Shown: positions 26,541 through 39,312, counted from the first letter of the stretch. The stretch is 64,000 bases of DNA from Hanleya hanleyi (GCA_036873755.1 JAVTVY010018749.1:1-64000), one strand, 5' to 3'. The notes: generated by a model from the letters alone, not told the origin. Made by a program: numbers and translations.

Positions 26541-27149
26541 TTTGAAACATAAATTGTGCGTAGCTTAGAAGCTCAGTCAGAGTACAAATTATTAACAACC
26601 TTGTACATTAAGTTGACAGCGTAGTTTACTTGTAATGCACAGTACCAAAGCTTGACTATTTGTGTGGAATGCTTGCTACAGGCCTATATGGACTTAACTC
26701 ATGTGAACCTGTAAATGAATATTGTATATTCAGCCACGGACAGGTATAATTTGGTCAAATTAATTATGAGTTATTTTAGTCTTTGGTCTGAGAATATACG
26801 TGGTAAGCACAGATGTTAAACTGATATTATGGTATAGTGGCTTGGTATACCGTTATATTTACCAAGAATACCAGTAAATGTTTCTTTTATGCAGATTTCT
26901 TGTCAACCTTTTTTTTTATTCCTCAACAATAGTCAGTCTCTGCTTTACTTGGTTCAGACAGTCAGGCTTTATTCACACATCCACGTTGACTTGTTCGGTA
27001 ACCATGGTAACCAGGAGTTAAGACTTTGATACACCCTTCATCACTTCCTGGGAGTTATATGCCGTATATGCCTGTTTTCGTTGTCTCGTCTTCGGAGAGA
27101 TCACACCAGGCGCCCGTCTCAGCAGGAAGATTACCACTCAGAGTAAATC
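26541..27149 (-). other. BEL/Pao leader region
   Basis: About 600 bp between gag and the LTR-like right end, non-coding. Read leftwards, TGGTCAGATTTACTCTG begins at about 27157, immediately beside the LTR-repeat end, and is a plausible tRNA primer-binding site (it starts TGG). Confidence 0.4.
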
Positions 27150-27695
27150 TGACCACGGTGTTTCACTGTAACGGCAGCAAGCATCGATAGCTGCCGATGT
27201 CGCAGGTGTAAGTGGGTCGTAAGACGTAAAGTTCACAAGACGTGCCGAAGAATGAAGAACAAACCAGGATTTCATACAGAAGCCGTATATTCGTTGCTCC
27301 GTGAAACTACAACAGTAAAAGGACACTGGTATCAGAATACAATGAATTGATCTAACTTTACAGTGGGCATCAAATGTTAACGACAAAAATACGAAAACTG
27401 GGCCAACTATAAGGGTTACAACCTTAAACTCATGTGTTTCATCCAAATCGTAAATGACAAGAATTAAGCAATATCACATTTAATAGAATGCGTCTAAACA
27501 TTAGATTTTAGCATCATAAAACATAAGAAATCAGTACACTAACCACCTTGGGTCTTCTTCACCAACGATTACATCAAAACGATCAGCGTTCGGCGAACGA
27601 CCTCGTGCGTCTTACAATGTTCTCATCTGATAAAAGGGAGACTACTTTGCAAGTGAAATCACAGTTCAATGAGAGTTATCTCTCGTTTCACCACA
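27150..27695 (-). repeat. BEL/Pao 5' LTR (inner boundary tentative)
   Basis: Read leftwards from TGTGGTGAAAC at 27695. Its last ~62 bp match the left end of the element at 21804-21867. The short left copy means the LTR length can only be estimated (~540 bp). Confidence 0.5.
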
Positions 27696-30600
27696 ACATG
27701 CTATATCGCGGTAATATGCAAATTACCAGGACCTGTTGAAATAGAAGTATAGTTAGTTATATCAAACACATCCATGGGGTCAACGACAAAAGATGTGCTA
27801 AAGTTTAGAAAGTTTTATACTCTTTCTAATTTCTATCTCTTGGCATTCGACTAAACTCGATTGGCTCATCGACGACAAATATCAGAATCATTGCCCAAGC
27901 TAAGTTGATGTCGTCTGATTTAGGATAGATATAATCATTCCTCTTTTAAAATATATATGCATTAATTCACATATCGATCTGACAGTGTACATTTGACGGT
28001 ACACCCTACTGCGACATGTGTACTATATTTCAGCTATATTTGTAACTGACTCAGGCAGGTAGGGGTAAACTTGTGAGGATGTGGCAATGTTTTAAATGTA
28101 TTCATTGTAGGTATCCTCAATGACCAGCATGCTTACTGGTGTATTATCACAAATGTTTTATCGAAGCTCAGATCATGCATCCTTAATATTAGGTATGTAT
28201 TTCACGAGCTTAGTAAATACAAACAGAAGCATAATTTTACACACACTCTTAACATATCGGTGTCGTGTCTTAAAATAATGGCTTAATCATGAGCTCTTTC
28301 ACAAAATATATACATATAAGTGATTTGGGTTGAAGATTTTACGACAGTTGCTAGTCGACCCATGGTCCATTCCCTGCCGAATAGAAGTGCTAGGAAGTAC
28401 ATCCCATTTCCTAAGTAAACACCATGTAATCTGATTTCTGGATTGCCTAGAAATGAGCAGTTTAAATTGAAAATGTACTTCACTGTTGTATGTAGTCTAC
28501 TGATCTGTTCTCGTATTACTTGTTTTCTTCGTTCAACATAGCAATACAGAATGTATTGAAGCAATATCTAATAACTCAATTGGCTTCTGTCATTACGAAT
28601 GGAGAGGTAGGCCTATGTACAAGGGGGAGAACTCTCTCACGGCCAGGTGCAAGTGACTGCTTTGGTTTTCATGTGGATTAGAGTGAGTGAGTGAATATGA
28701 TTTAACGTCGCTTTCAACTACTAAGAATTACATTCTTATTTTGACAGTCTAATACCTCCGGGTGTAATTTCTTCCATTCCTGAATTAGACAATTGATTTT
28801 CTACATGCTATATCGCGGTAATATGCAAATTACCAGGACCTGTTGAAATAGACGTATAGTTAGTTATATCAAACACATGGGGTCAACGACAAAAGATGTG
28901 CTAAAGTTTAGAAAGTTTAATACTCTTTCTAATTTCTATCTCTTGGCATTCGACTAAACTCGATTGCCTCATCAACGACAAATATCAGAATCATTGCCCA
29001 AGCTAAGTTGATGTTGGCTGATTCAGGATAGATATAATCAATCCTCTTTTAAAATATATGCATTAATTCCCATATCGAGCTGACAGTGTACATTTGACGG
29101 TACACCATACTACAACATGTGTACTATATTTCAGCCATATTTGTAACTGACTCAGGCAGGTAGGGGTAAACTTGTGAGGATGTGGCAATGTTTGAAATAT
29201 ATTCATTGTAGGTATCCTCAATGACCAGCATGCTTACTGGTGTATTATCACAAATGTTTTATCGAAGCTGAGATCATGCATCCTTAATATTAGGTATGTA
29301 TTTCACGAGCTTAGTAAATACAAACAGAAGCATAATTTTACACACACTTTCCTTTCAACGCGTCTTATACTTCCTCTTGTAATTCCATCTTTCCCTAAAT
29401 TAAGACATTTGATTCCTATATACAATTCAGCAAATACGCAAATTAATCAGGCCTGTTACAATTCCCGTACACGTAGTTATATCAAAGACATTGTATCAAT
29501 ATTAAAGTTTGTTAATGTTAGAACGTTTTTTTTATGCTCTTTCTAATTTCTGGTTTCAGTTATGCCCCCAGGCTGGGCTTAAAAATCATGACTCGCTTAC
29601 GGTGAATACAGCTGACATACAGCTGGATTGGTCGACCCGTACGTTTTTCGTCTTTTCAAGTTGGCACAGGACCTGGGAACTCAAAACATATATTCAGTTG
29701 AAACCGCTCTTACCGAGTTTTCTGGAAATTTAGTCGAATTTGACCATTTTAAAATGCTTAAGGTTTTGTTTTTGGATAAATTGAGCCAACTTGCAGGGCA
29801 ATGTTGGAGCTTCAATTCTCTAGAACATATCGGTGTCGTGTCTTAAAATAATGGCTTAATTATGAGCTCTTTCAGAAAATATATACATATAAGTGATTTG
29901 GGTTGAAGATTTTACGACAGTTGGTAGCCGACCCATGGTCCATTCCCTGCCGAATAGAAGTGCTAGGAGGTACATTCCATTTCCTAAGTAAACGCCATGT
30001 AATTTGATTTCTGGATTGCCTAGAAATGAGCAGTTTAAATTTAAAAAGTACTTCACTGTTATATGTAGTCTACTGATCTGTTCTCGTATTACTTGTTTTC
30101 TTCGTTCAACATAGCAATACAGACTGTATTGAAGCAATATCTAATAACTCATTTGGGAACAGCATATTTGGAATCTGTCATTACGAATGGAGGGGTAGGC
30201 CTATGTACAAGGGGGAGAACTCTCTCACGACCAGGTGCAAGTGACTGCTTTGGTTTTCATGTGCATTAGAGTGAGTGAGTGAGTGAATATGATTTAACGT
30301 CGCTTTCAACTACTAAGAATTGCATTCTTATTTTGACAGTCTAATACTTCCGCGTGTAATTTCTTCCATTCCTGAATTAGACAATTGATTTTCTACATGC
30401 TATATCGCGGTAATATGCAAATTACCCGGACCTGTTGAAATAGACGTATAGTTAGTTATATCAAACACATGCGGTCAACGACAAAATATGTGCTAAAGTT
30501 TAGAAAGTTTTATACTCTTTCTAATTTCTATCTCTTGGCATTCGACGAAACTCGATTGCCTCATCAACGACAAATATCAGAATCATTGCCTAAGCTAACT

Positions 30601-31590
30601 TGATGTTGGGTAGATCTAAACATTCCTCTTTTAAAATATATGCATTAATTCCCATATCGAGCTGACAGTGTACATTTGACGGTACACCCTACTGCGACAT
30701 GTGTACTATATTTCAGCCATATATTTAACTGACTCAGGCAGGTAGGGGTAAACTTGTGAGAGTGTGGCAATGTTTTAAATGTATTCATTGTAGGTATCCT
30801 CAATGACCAGCATGCTTACTGGCGTATTATCACAAATATTTTATCGAAGCACAGATCATGCATCCTTCATATTAGGTATGTATTTTACGAGCTAAGTAAA
30901 TACAAACTGACGCATAATTTTACACACACTTTCGTTTCCACGCGTCTTATACTTCCTCTGGTAATTCCACCTTTCCCTAAATTAAGACATTTGATTCCAA
31001 TATACAATTCAGCAAATATGCAAATTAATCAGGCCTGTTACAATTCCCGTACACGTAGTTATATCAAAGACGTTGTATCAATATTAAAGTTTGTTACTGT
31101 TAGAACGTTTTTTATGCTCTTTCTAATTTCTATACCTTGGCATTCGACCAAATAGTAAACTCCACAGTTTGGTAGCAATGGTCATGTCTAATATCATAAT
31201 AGGGTAGACCGTCCGTTTTCTGCTACATCATAATTCTTCAGGCCTTCTTAATAGCTTATATCTTTAACACCATCGTGTTCAACATTGTCAGTGCTGCTAA
31301 CGGGCATATACGGATCGAAGGCTGGTTACGTCGACACAGTGATCGTGGTCACCGAGTGAATGTTGTCTTGTTTCAGTTCATTCGGAACTCCCGAGCGGAA
31401 ATCTACGAAGGGGACTGATTCTACGCTCGGGGGACGACAACATGAATTTCCTATGAATCTCCAGATGTGACGCGCCGGAACGGTTTAATACGCATGGCTC
31501 CGAAGCCCAATCACTCTCGCGGAAGCCTTAATACCCGACCAGCAAATATTTCCCTGCGAGTCTCTGATTTACGTCAGATATTCTAAAAAC

Positions 31591-33345
31591 TGTAACGAAT
31601 ATTGGTATCCCCTAAACGGTAAATCAGGACTAAACACAAGCTCGGACCGCAGTGCAAGTCTGAAGCGAAGTGTGTACGCTAACCCGGAAGTGACGGAAAT
31701 AGGGGTCTACATGAAGCCACAACGCTCAGCATAAAATACGGACATACACCGGGGGTATAACTGAATGAACTTACCGTCCAGTATTTGTGTCCATTCTTGG
31801 TCTGTGATACCAACGGAGATTGCTGCATAATGTTCCCGTTGAACAGAGAAACGGTGTACACAATCTACGGCGATATGACCTGCAGTAACGAAAGTGAAAC
31901 TGGAAGTCGGGAATTCCCCCAACGCCTGCTTGCTGATAACGATTGGAGTTATCGTTCCTAACTTGTACAATGATGTGAGGTATCTTTGACTGGACAGTAC
32001 AGATGGCGCTGCGGGAAAATGTGGCTTGTCATACGGGCGACACGACGACATGTGATCGTTGGCCTGATGGGTATAAAAGTGACTGCATCGAGTGAAAACC
32101 TCACTTCTTCACCCAGGACTGAAAGGTAAGGATCATCCAACCTACTGGTACGGTAAGACGGGGATATACTCGGAGACCAAGGGTGTGATCGGTGGACTGT
32201 CGGGCAAGCCTTGCGCTGGACGGGAGCAGACCTCGGATTCGTATAGCAGCGGTATTGCCGGTAAACACGGGCTGCGTTCGGACGACCGGTGATTTTCCAG
32301 GGATCATGGAACCGGGCTGCTGATACAGGGGAGGTACCTACGGACCAGAAGACAGAGGGAATCACGATCTACCGTGCCTGAGGGTTGGAGGAAGAAGTCA
32401 CCCTCACAAGCCAGGTTACCTTGCACAGACACCGGAGTGTTCACGGCGGAGAGGCATAACGCTGCCTGAGAGCGTTCTCGCCGGTGAAACGGGTGACAGG
32501 GCACTGGTACTTACCTTGGAGGGAAGACGATACGGAGGCATCCTCGCAAGACAGGTTACAACTGGGGGGAAGCGGACGCATCCACGGTGGGAAGACGAAC
32601 CTACCTGTAGAGTGGAATACAAGGAAAAGGGGACGTGTCCACGGTGGGAAGACGAACCTACCTGTAGAGGGGACCTCATACAAGGAGAAGCAGACGTATC
32701 CACGGTGGGAAGACGAACCTACCTGTAGAGGGGACCTCTTACAAGGAGAAGCAGACGTATCCACGGTGGGAAGACGAAGCGACCTAGGGAAGGGAATACG
32801 TACCAACCAGGTGAAGACACACGTATCCACGGTGGGAAGACGAAGCGATCTCCGGAACCATACGCACCTATAAGGGGGGAGCGATCGTATCCACGGTGGG
32901 AAGCCACGACGCTTTCTAGGGATACCCACCTTAGAGGGAGGAGAACCGCTATATCCATAGCCTCGCTCCAACGACATTCCATAGCCAGAGAGGGGCCAGC
33001 AGCCAGGCCGCCCCTACGATTGCCTACCGTGCAGAAAGGGCCAGCAGCCAGGCCGCCCTTTACACGGCACTTTATATTAACACTGTACATATTTACATCT
33101 TTGAATCGCGATCATCCTGTACGTTTAATTGAATATAATTGCATATTATTTGACCCTATATCTGCCTTGGTTGTCTCTACGCTCTCCTACTTTCTCGATC
33201 CAGACAAGGTGACAGGTCGAAGTGAATCTCTAGTTGGCAAGGACTAGTGTCAGCAGGGACAGCGGCCTGACAGCTTGTACGCTACCATTTAACGAGACCT
33301 AGCTCAGCTGCGTCCCGTTTATTGACCGACCCGGCACACGTTACA
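31591..33345 (+). mobile_element. LTR-like block, unit 3 copy
   Basis: 1,755 bp with the same inverted ends. A few substitutions separate it from the other two copies (for example one base lost in the GACAGAGGGAATC segment near 32350). Confidence 0.35.
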
Positions 33346-33462
33346 CTGTTTATTCTTTTCATTCGAAGCACGTTTCAATAGAAATCCATCAGTTTAAATG
33401 GTACACACGCCACGTATTAGCAAGATATAATTCCCGTGACGTCACTGACAGTTCCCTGACAG

Positions 33463-33882
33463 GCAAAATGGTACATCTTCAGAAAATTTATGACCTAACC
33501 CAAAGGTCACAAGATCATTATTGTTTAGCAACATCAGATAAACAAGAATAGTACGATCAGACAACATGCAGGCGAAAATACGGTATAATTGACGAAATTC
33601 GTCGTTTCAATGGTTGATCTTCAATGCAGAATCAAGGTCAACTAAATTTATGTCTGCTGCTTCAAACGAGTAGGCCATAAATAAAGTTCAACGTTCAGCT
33701 TATTTTTTTAACAACAAAACTTGCATAATGATAGCAACAAAAGTACATATCATAGGGCGTGTGAACAGTACTATGTAGTGAATGAAGAACAGAAATGCTA
33801 CAACTGCCTTGCCCTGATCAAGTACATGTCACGCTAAGAACCTGGTATAGGTCATAAATTTTCCGAAGATGTACCGTCTTGC
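33463..33882 (+). mobile_element. MULE-type MITE (unit 3 copy)
   Basis: Same element at the same place in unit 3; a few substitutions (for example TACAACTGCC near 33800). Confidence 0.75.
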
Positions 33883-34896
33883 CCCTGACCGACCGAAACA
33901 CACGTGATCACGCTCTGGTTCAATATGGCGTCAATGGTCTTCGAGGGACATCTCAAACCGGAGATCCCCGAGAAGTTGCGAATGGTTTCAGTTATGCCCC
34001 CGGGCTGGGCTTAAAAATCATGACTCGCTTACGGTGAATACAGCTGAAAAAACGGATTGGTCGACCGGTAAGTTTTTCGTCTTTTCAAGTTGACACAGGA
34101 CCTGGGAACTCAAAACATATATTCAGTTGAAACTGCTGTTACAGAGTTTTCTGGCAATTGAGTCGAATTTGACCATTTTAAAATGTTTAAGGTTTTGTTT
34201 TTGGATAAATTGAGCAAACTTGTAGGATAATGTTGGAGCTTCAATTTTCTATAACATATCGGTGTCGTGTCTTAAAATAATGGCTTAATCATGAGCTCTT
34301 TCACAAAATATATACATATAAGTGATTTGGGTTGAAGATTTTTGAAAAGTTGCTAGTCGACCCATGGTCCATTCCCTGCCGAATAGAAGTGCTAGGAAGT
34401 ACATCCCATTTCCTAAGTAAACGCCATGTAATTTGATTTCTGGATTGCCTAGAAATGAGCAGTTTAAATTGAATATGTACTTCATTGTTGTATGTAGTCT
34501 ACTGATCTGTTCTCGTATTACTTGTTTTCTTCGTTCAACATAGCAATACAGAATGTATTGAAGCAATATATAACTCAATTGGGAACAGCATATTTGGAAT
34601 CTGTCATTACGAATGGAGAGGTAGGCCTATGTACAAGGGGGAGAACTCTCTCACGACCAGGTGCAAGTGACTGCTTTGGTTTTCATGTGGATTAGAGTGA
34701 GTGAGTGAATATGATTTAACGTCGCTTTCAACTACTAAGAATTACATTCTTATTTTGACAGTCTAATACCTCCGGGTGTAATTTCTTCCATTCCTGAATT
34801 AGACAATTGATTTTCTACATGCTATATCGCGGTAATATGCAAATTACCAGGACCTGTTGAAATAGAAGTATAGTTAGTTATATCAAACACATGGGG

Positions 34897-35930
34897 TCAA
34901 CGACAAAAGATGTGCTAAAGTTTAGAAAGTTTTATACTCTTTCTAATTTCTATCTCTTGGCATTCGACTAAACTCGATTGCCATTAACGACAAATATCAG
35001 AATCATTGCCCAAGCTAAGTTGATGTTGGCTGATTTAGGATAGATATAATCATTCCTCTTTTAAAATATATGCATTAATTCCTATATCGAGCTGACAGTG
35101 TACATTTGACGGTACACCCTACTACAACATGTGTACTATATTTCAGCCATATTTGTAACTGACTCAGGCAGGTAGGGGTAAACTTGTGAGGGTGTGGCAA
35201 TGTTTTAAATGTATTCATTGTAGGTATCCTAAATGACCAGCATGCTTACTGGCGTATTATCACAAATGTTTTATCGAAGCTCAGATCATGCATCCTTAAT
35301 ATTAGGTAAGTATTTCATGAGCTTTTTAGTAAATACAAACAGAAGCATAATTTTACACACACTTTCGTTTCCACGCGACTTATACTTCCTCTTGTAATTC
35401 CATCTTTCCCTAAATTAAGACATTTGATACAATTCAGCAAATACGCAAATTAATCAGGCCTGTTACAATTCCCGTACACGTAGTTATATATATCAAAGAC
35501 ATTGTATCAATATTAAAGTTTGTTAATGTTAGAACGTTTTTTTATGCTTTTTCTAATTTCTATCACTTGGCATTCGACCAAATAGTAAACTCCACAGTTT
35601 GGTAGCAATGGTCCCTGTCTAATTTCATAATAGGGTAGACCGTCCGTTTTCTGCTACATCATAATTCTTCATGCCTTCTTTATAGCTTATATCTTTAACA
35701 CCATCGTGTTCAACATTGTCAGTGCTGCTAACGGGCATATACGGATCGGAGGCTGGCTACGTCGACACAGTGATCGTGGTCACAGAGTGAATGTTGTCCT
35801 GTTCAATACCCTTGACTCGATAATCTTGACTCGCTTACGGTGAATACATCTGCCAAAAAGCGGATTGGTCGACCCGTACGTTTTTCGTCTTTTCAAGTTG
35901 GCACAGGACTTGGGAACTCAAAAGATATAT
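34897..35930 (+). repeat. 7.13 kb tandem repeat, unit 4, shortened and terminal
   Basis: Starts like the other units but lacks the region matching roughly 11213-13860 of unit 1, including the LTR-like block and the MITE. It jumps from the GTCGACACAGTGATCGTGG part directly to GACTCGCTTACGGTGAATAC. It is more diverged than units 1-3 and ends at about 35930, where another repeat family begins. It is either an edge copy with a deletion or an older form that never had the block. Confidence 0.7.
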
Positions 35931-36060
35931 GTCGTACAAAGGTGTGCCCCGCCTAGCAACACCTACTGCGATAGAGAGCTAAAATATCCCCCATTAAAAT
36001 CCTCCCATCCGACCACCCGAATTCACGTGTTATCTCAATGAAAACCCTCCCTCGTCTGAT
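35931..36060 (+). repeat. 130 bp direct repeat, left copy
   Basis: The sequence from GTCGTACAAAGGTGTGCCC to CCCTCCCTCGTCTGAT matches 63871-64000 with only a few differences. It marks the end of the 7.1 kb array and the start of a second repeat family. Confidence 0.8.
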
Positions 36061-38629
36061 CTATCTCAGTGCATGCACGAAGATTCCCGAAGTTCTAGCT
36101 TCGGGCCTAAACCGGTTTGGAGAAGTTATATTCGGAACCAGCCCGAATGAGGCAATCTCCTGGCATGTACGATTTATTTCGTCGTAACAGGGCTAGCAGT
36201 TTGGCGCGTAAAGCTACCTCTGCAACACCCCTCCCCGTTTTTTTTTTGGCGAAGATTTTACTTCGCCCTTTAGAACCCTTCCCTATCCCAGGCAACCGCC
36301 TTTCCAGCGCTGACAACAATTACTAAATTACGAGACAAAGACGTGAATTCTTCATGTTATATCACATGTGTCAAAATGCGTAACTTGCAGTGTACAAAAG
36401 CACCCAACCTCAATAAAATGATAACCCCCCACTATTCCAGTCTCATTAACAGACTGTCTATAATTACACCCAAATCCACTAAAAATCTCACTCAAATGGT
36501 CAGCCTCATGAGACTGATCACTTTATTTCTCAGAAAATATAATCCGCAGGCCAGCCTACCAGCTACATGACCGCAATTAATACAAAAACTTCATCCAACC
36601 CACGACTGGCATAGCAGGCCAGCCTACCAGCAACATAGCCACACTAAACACCAGAACAGCATACAATCCACGACTGGAACAGGCCTCTAATCTAATAGCC
36701 GTCCAATTGGGCTCCCCATTCTCTCTCCCCTAATAATTTCAAGGCTCGTCTTCACACCCGGCCAGCACTTTCTAGTAGAGTGGAAACATACAGGGACGAA
36801 TGTACGAGGCGCCAGCAGTCTGCGTGCACTCAGACACGATGACCCAGCGCACACCCGCCCTCGCAAAAGGCTACCTCACCAGAGAGAATATCCCTCAGAA
36901 AAACTGAGAATGAAGAACATAACCATCAACTGTAAATCCCACAGATTTCAAGCTCACACAAAAAGAAATCATTGAGCTCATAACTAGAAGAGGGTTGAGA
37001 CTATAATCAAATAATGACGCATTTATTCACTCCCCGAGTGGTGGCTATCATGCCCCACCGAATTCACGATCAATTATAACAAGATGGCGGATAGTAAAGT
37101 CCCGCCAGGGCTCCATGGCCAAGACATGGGATGAAGAGGGACGCGTCTACCTCAACCCCAGGTCTCCGACATGGCTACCCGCACTACATATTATCTTACT
37201 TCTCCTCCAAGTCACTCCATATGTTAAACTTCACCTCACATAGACTTTCATGAACATACCACACAGCTTAATACACACAAAAAAACCCCACAAAGAACAC
37301 AGTTATAAAATCTCAACAGGCTTCACATAGAAATGCAATTAACGCATAAATCTGCATCACAGTCTTCATACACAAAAATTCTCTAACCACACAGCAACTA
37401 TTGAACCCAGGCGTCTAGCACCCGGTCCCCTCACATAGAATACTCAAACACATCTAGTTCATCACCACGCATCACACTCCACCCATAACACACTAAACGT
37501 TTTACGCCACAGCGCAAACCACAATATTCGAACAACATCCAACTCTCGAATACACACCAGAGTTTCTCCCACATTACACGTGCGACGCCGCAGCACAAAC
37601 CAGTGTTTTCCACACACTACACGTACAGCGCCACAACACAAACCAGTGTTCAAAACACACCGGAGTTCTCCACAAACTACACGTACAACGCCACAACATA
37701 AGCCAGTGTTCAACACACCGGGATTCTTACACACTACACATACAATGCCACAGCATAAACCAGTGTTCGACGCACACCGGAGTTCACACGCTACACGTAC
37801 AACGCCACAGCGTAAACCACAGTGCTCAACACACCAGGGTTCTTCACACATAACACATACAACGCCGCGGCGTAAATCACAGTGCTCAATACACACCCCG
37901 GAGTTCTCCAACACACACGATAAGTCCAGAACAATATTTCCGAATACACATCACATTTCACAGCTCATTAGCAACAATTTGGGTCTAGAACTCGATTTCA
38001 CAGTGCTCCAAATAAACATGCTGTGCAACAAAACAAATTCAAAAGCTCAATTCCACAATGCTTCAAATAAACATCCTATACAACAAAACCAAATGCAATT
38101 TATCCTCCACTACATACACGTGATGGCACACATGAATATATCCCCACAAAGCTGTCACTGACAGAACAAAATAGAGCCCGCACTAAACAAAAAACTCAAA
38201 CTGCAAAAAACCTTCTTCTCCCAAACAACCAATACCCCATCTCCAAAATCCACTACACACCCATAGGCCAAGAGAAATTCAAAACCCAGCCATAGGCGGT
38301 CAACCAAGGGCGCCAACACCACATCTCCATCACAGCTAAAATCTAACACAAACAGTGGTACCCGCCTAACCAGCACTCCCATACTGTTCATTCTCCAAAA
38401 TGGTACCTGCCTAACCAGCATTCCCATATTGTTCATTCCCCGAATTGGCAAAGTCAACTCCTGGGGACTCCTAAAAAATGGCTCAAGTGGCCGGGTTTAG
38501 AGCACGAATAACATAGTTGCAGCGGTCGGAAGAGCCGTGATGGCCAAGGGCGAGGGAACCTCTTATTTATCCCTTCCCTTACTGCCTACCAGCATCCGGA
38601 AAAGTTTCCCCCTTACTGAATCAACATTA
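36061..38629. other. Non-coding repeat-rich flank left of the Polinton
   Basis: No recognisable gene. It contains an inverted short motif around GCGAAG...CTTCGCC near 36251; two copies of GGCCAGCCTACCAGC at ~36550 and ~36619; a ~65 bp Cys-codon-rich tandem array at 37550-37920; a ~60 bp duplication at 37975-38105; and a ~57 bp duplication (TACC[C/T]GCCTAACCAGCA) at 38345-38450. The open frames over these arrays follow the repeat period and are not credible genes. Confidence 0.55.
37550..37920. repeat. ~65 bp tandem repeat array
   Basis: About five to six diverged copies of a unit built from CACACACCGGAGTTCTCCAC, ACACTACACGTACAACGCCA and CAGCATAAACCAGTG blocks. Confidence 0.6.
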
Positions 38630-38635
38630 AACGTC
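38630..38635 (+). repeat. Polinton target-site duplication, left
   Basis: AACGTC directly before the element's first base; identical to 58677-58682. Six-base duplications are the rule for Polinton/Maverick insertion. Confidence 0.9.
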
Positions 38636-38733
38636 AGTAGTAGTGTAAGGCTAAATTGAGCCAGTAGCGCCTCACTGCGCATGCGCGAGAAAAGAAATTG
38701 TGGCGGTGTGCGCAGGAGTGTTGTGCGCAGGTA

Positions 38734-38748
38734 TGACGTCACTTCCGG
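38734..38748 (+). promoter_or_regulatory. CRE-like plus ETS-like sites in the TIR
   Basis: TGACGTCA at 38734-38741 runs straight into ACTTCCGG at 38741-38748. The mirror copy is at 58564-58578. These match animal CREB/ATF and ETS consensus sites; factor binding is inferred. Confidence 0.5.
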
Positions 38749-38825
38749 TTGGGTTGAATGAGGCGTGACCTTTGTACATGTCTAGACTTGTTTGTGTGTG
38801 TTGATGTACTGGGGTTTTCCCCCAC

Positions 38826-39150
38826 AATGGCGGCTAATGGCGGCTAGTCCGCCATGTTGGAAAATGGCGGCTAATGGCGACTAATGGCGGCTAGTCCGCC
38901 ATGTTGGAAAATGGCGGTTAATAAAATGGTGGATAATGGCGGCTAATGGCGGCTAATGGCTGCCGGTGCTAGTGGGAAAATGGTGGCTAATGGTGGCTAA
39001 TGGCGGCTAATGGCGGAAAGACGTGACTGTCTATGGGAAAATGGGGCAAGATGGCGGCTAATGGCGACTAATGGTAGGGAAAAATGGTGGCTAATGGTGG
39101 ATAATGGTGGATAATGGCGGCTAATGGCGGCGAAAATGGCGGATAGACCG
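38826..39150 (+). repeat. ATGGCGGCTA sub-terminal array
   Basis: Well over ten ATGGCGG (or ATGGTGG/ATGGCGA) units, some inverted as CCGCCATGTTGG, in a ~9-11 bp rhythm. AAATGGCGGC is close to the animal YY1 consensus. The array is mirrored in the right TIR at ~58110-58490. Confidence 0.75.
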
Positions 39151-39169
39151 CCATTGTTGTAGAAAAACG

Positions 39170-39177
39170 TATAAAAG
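39170..39177 (+). promoter_or_regulatory. TATA box for the DNA polymerase gene
   Basis: TATAAAAG in the context ACGTATAAAAGGGGG, 159-166 bases before the polymerase ATG. The right TIR has the same box at 58096-58103 in front of the CARD/PC4-like gene. Confidence 0.7.
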
Positions 39178-39227
39178 GGGGTGATTTTTAGTGGTTGGGT
39201 GTATTCATTGCACTACCCCACGGAGCT

Positions 39228-39312
39228 CTCTGACCTGCCTGACCAGCCTGCCTGCCTGCTTGCCTGCCTGTCTGACCAGCCTGCCTGCCTGCCTGCCTGC
39301 TTGCCTGCTTGT
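39228..39312 (+). repeat. CTGC-rich microsatellite in the polymerase 5' UTR
   Basis: GCCTGCCTGCTTGCCTGCC-type repeat between the TATA box and the ATG. It is shared with the right TIR (57964-58045), where the copy number differs. Confidence 0.7.

Larger units (their letters stand above)
21796..27695 (-). mobile_element. BEL/Pao LTR retrotransposon, 3' end deleted
   Basis: A 5,900 bp insertion in unit 2, beginning TGTAACC and ending CACCACA on the plus strand, flanked by ACAT (21792-21795 and 27696-27699); unit 3 gives the empty site. Reading runs leftwards: a ~0.5 kb LTR at the right end, a leader, gag-protease-RT, then RT-RNase H. No integrase is present. A ~62 bp stretch (GTGTTTCACTGTAACGGCAG onward) occurs at the far left (21804) and inside the right end (27159). 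This suggests the left end is only the last ~70 bp of a 3' LTR, joined to pol by a deletion that removed integrase and most of that LTR. Confidence 0.85.
14746..27779 (+). repeat. 7.13 kb tandem repeat, unit 2 (with BEL insertion)
   Basis: Nearly identical to unit 1 at an offset of about 8.39 kb at its start and exactly 7,129 bp through the LTR-like block (for example 11436 to 18565 and 13309 to 20438). That constant offset shows recent amplification. Its excess length is explained by the 5.9 kb BEL/Pao element inserted at 21796-27695. Confidence 0.85.
27780..34896 (+). repeat. 7.13 kb tandem repeat, unit 3 (uninterrupted)
   Basis: An intact unit of about 7.12 kb that serves as the empty-site reference for both later insertions. 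At 30875 the sequence runs ATATTAGGTATGTATTTTAC without the fold-back, and at 30394 it runs TTCTACATGCTATATCGCGG without the BEL element. Confidence 0.85.

Noticed and set aside
36117..36326. Short open frames around a GCGAAG...CTTCGC hairpin
   Set aside because: Both strands are open over the same 200 bp, low complexity, no domain.
37462..37914. Cys- and Val-rich 150-codon minus-strand frame
   Set aside because: Its apparent protein repeats have the period of the ~65 bp DNA tandem array, and the opposite strand is open too.
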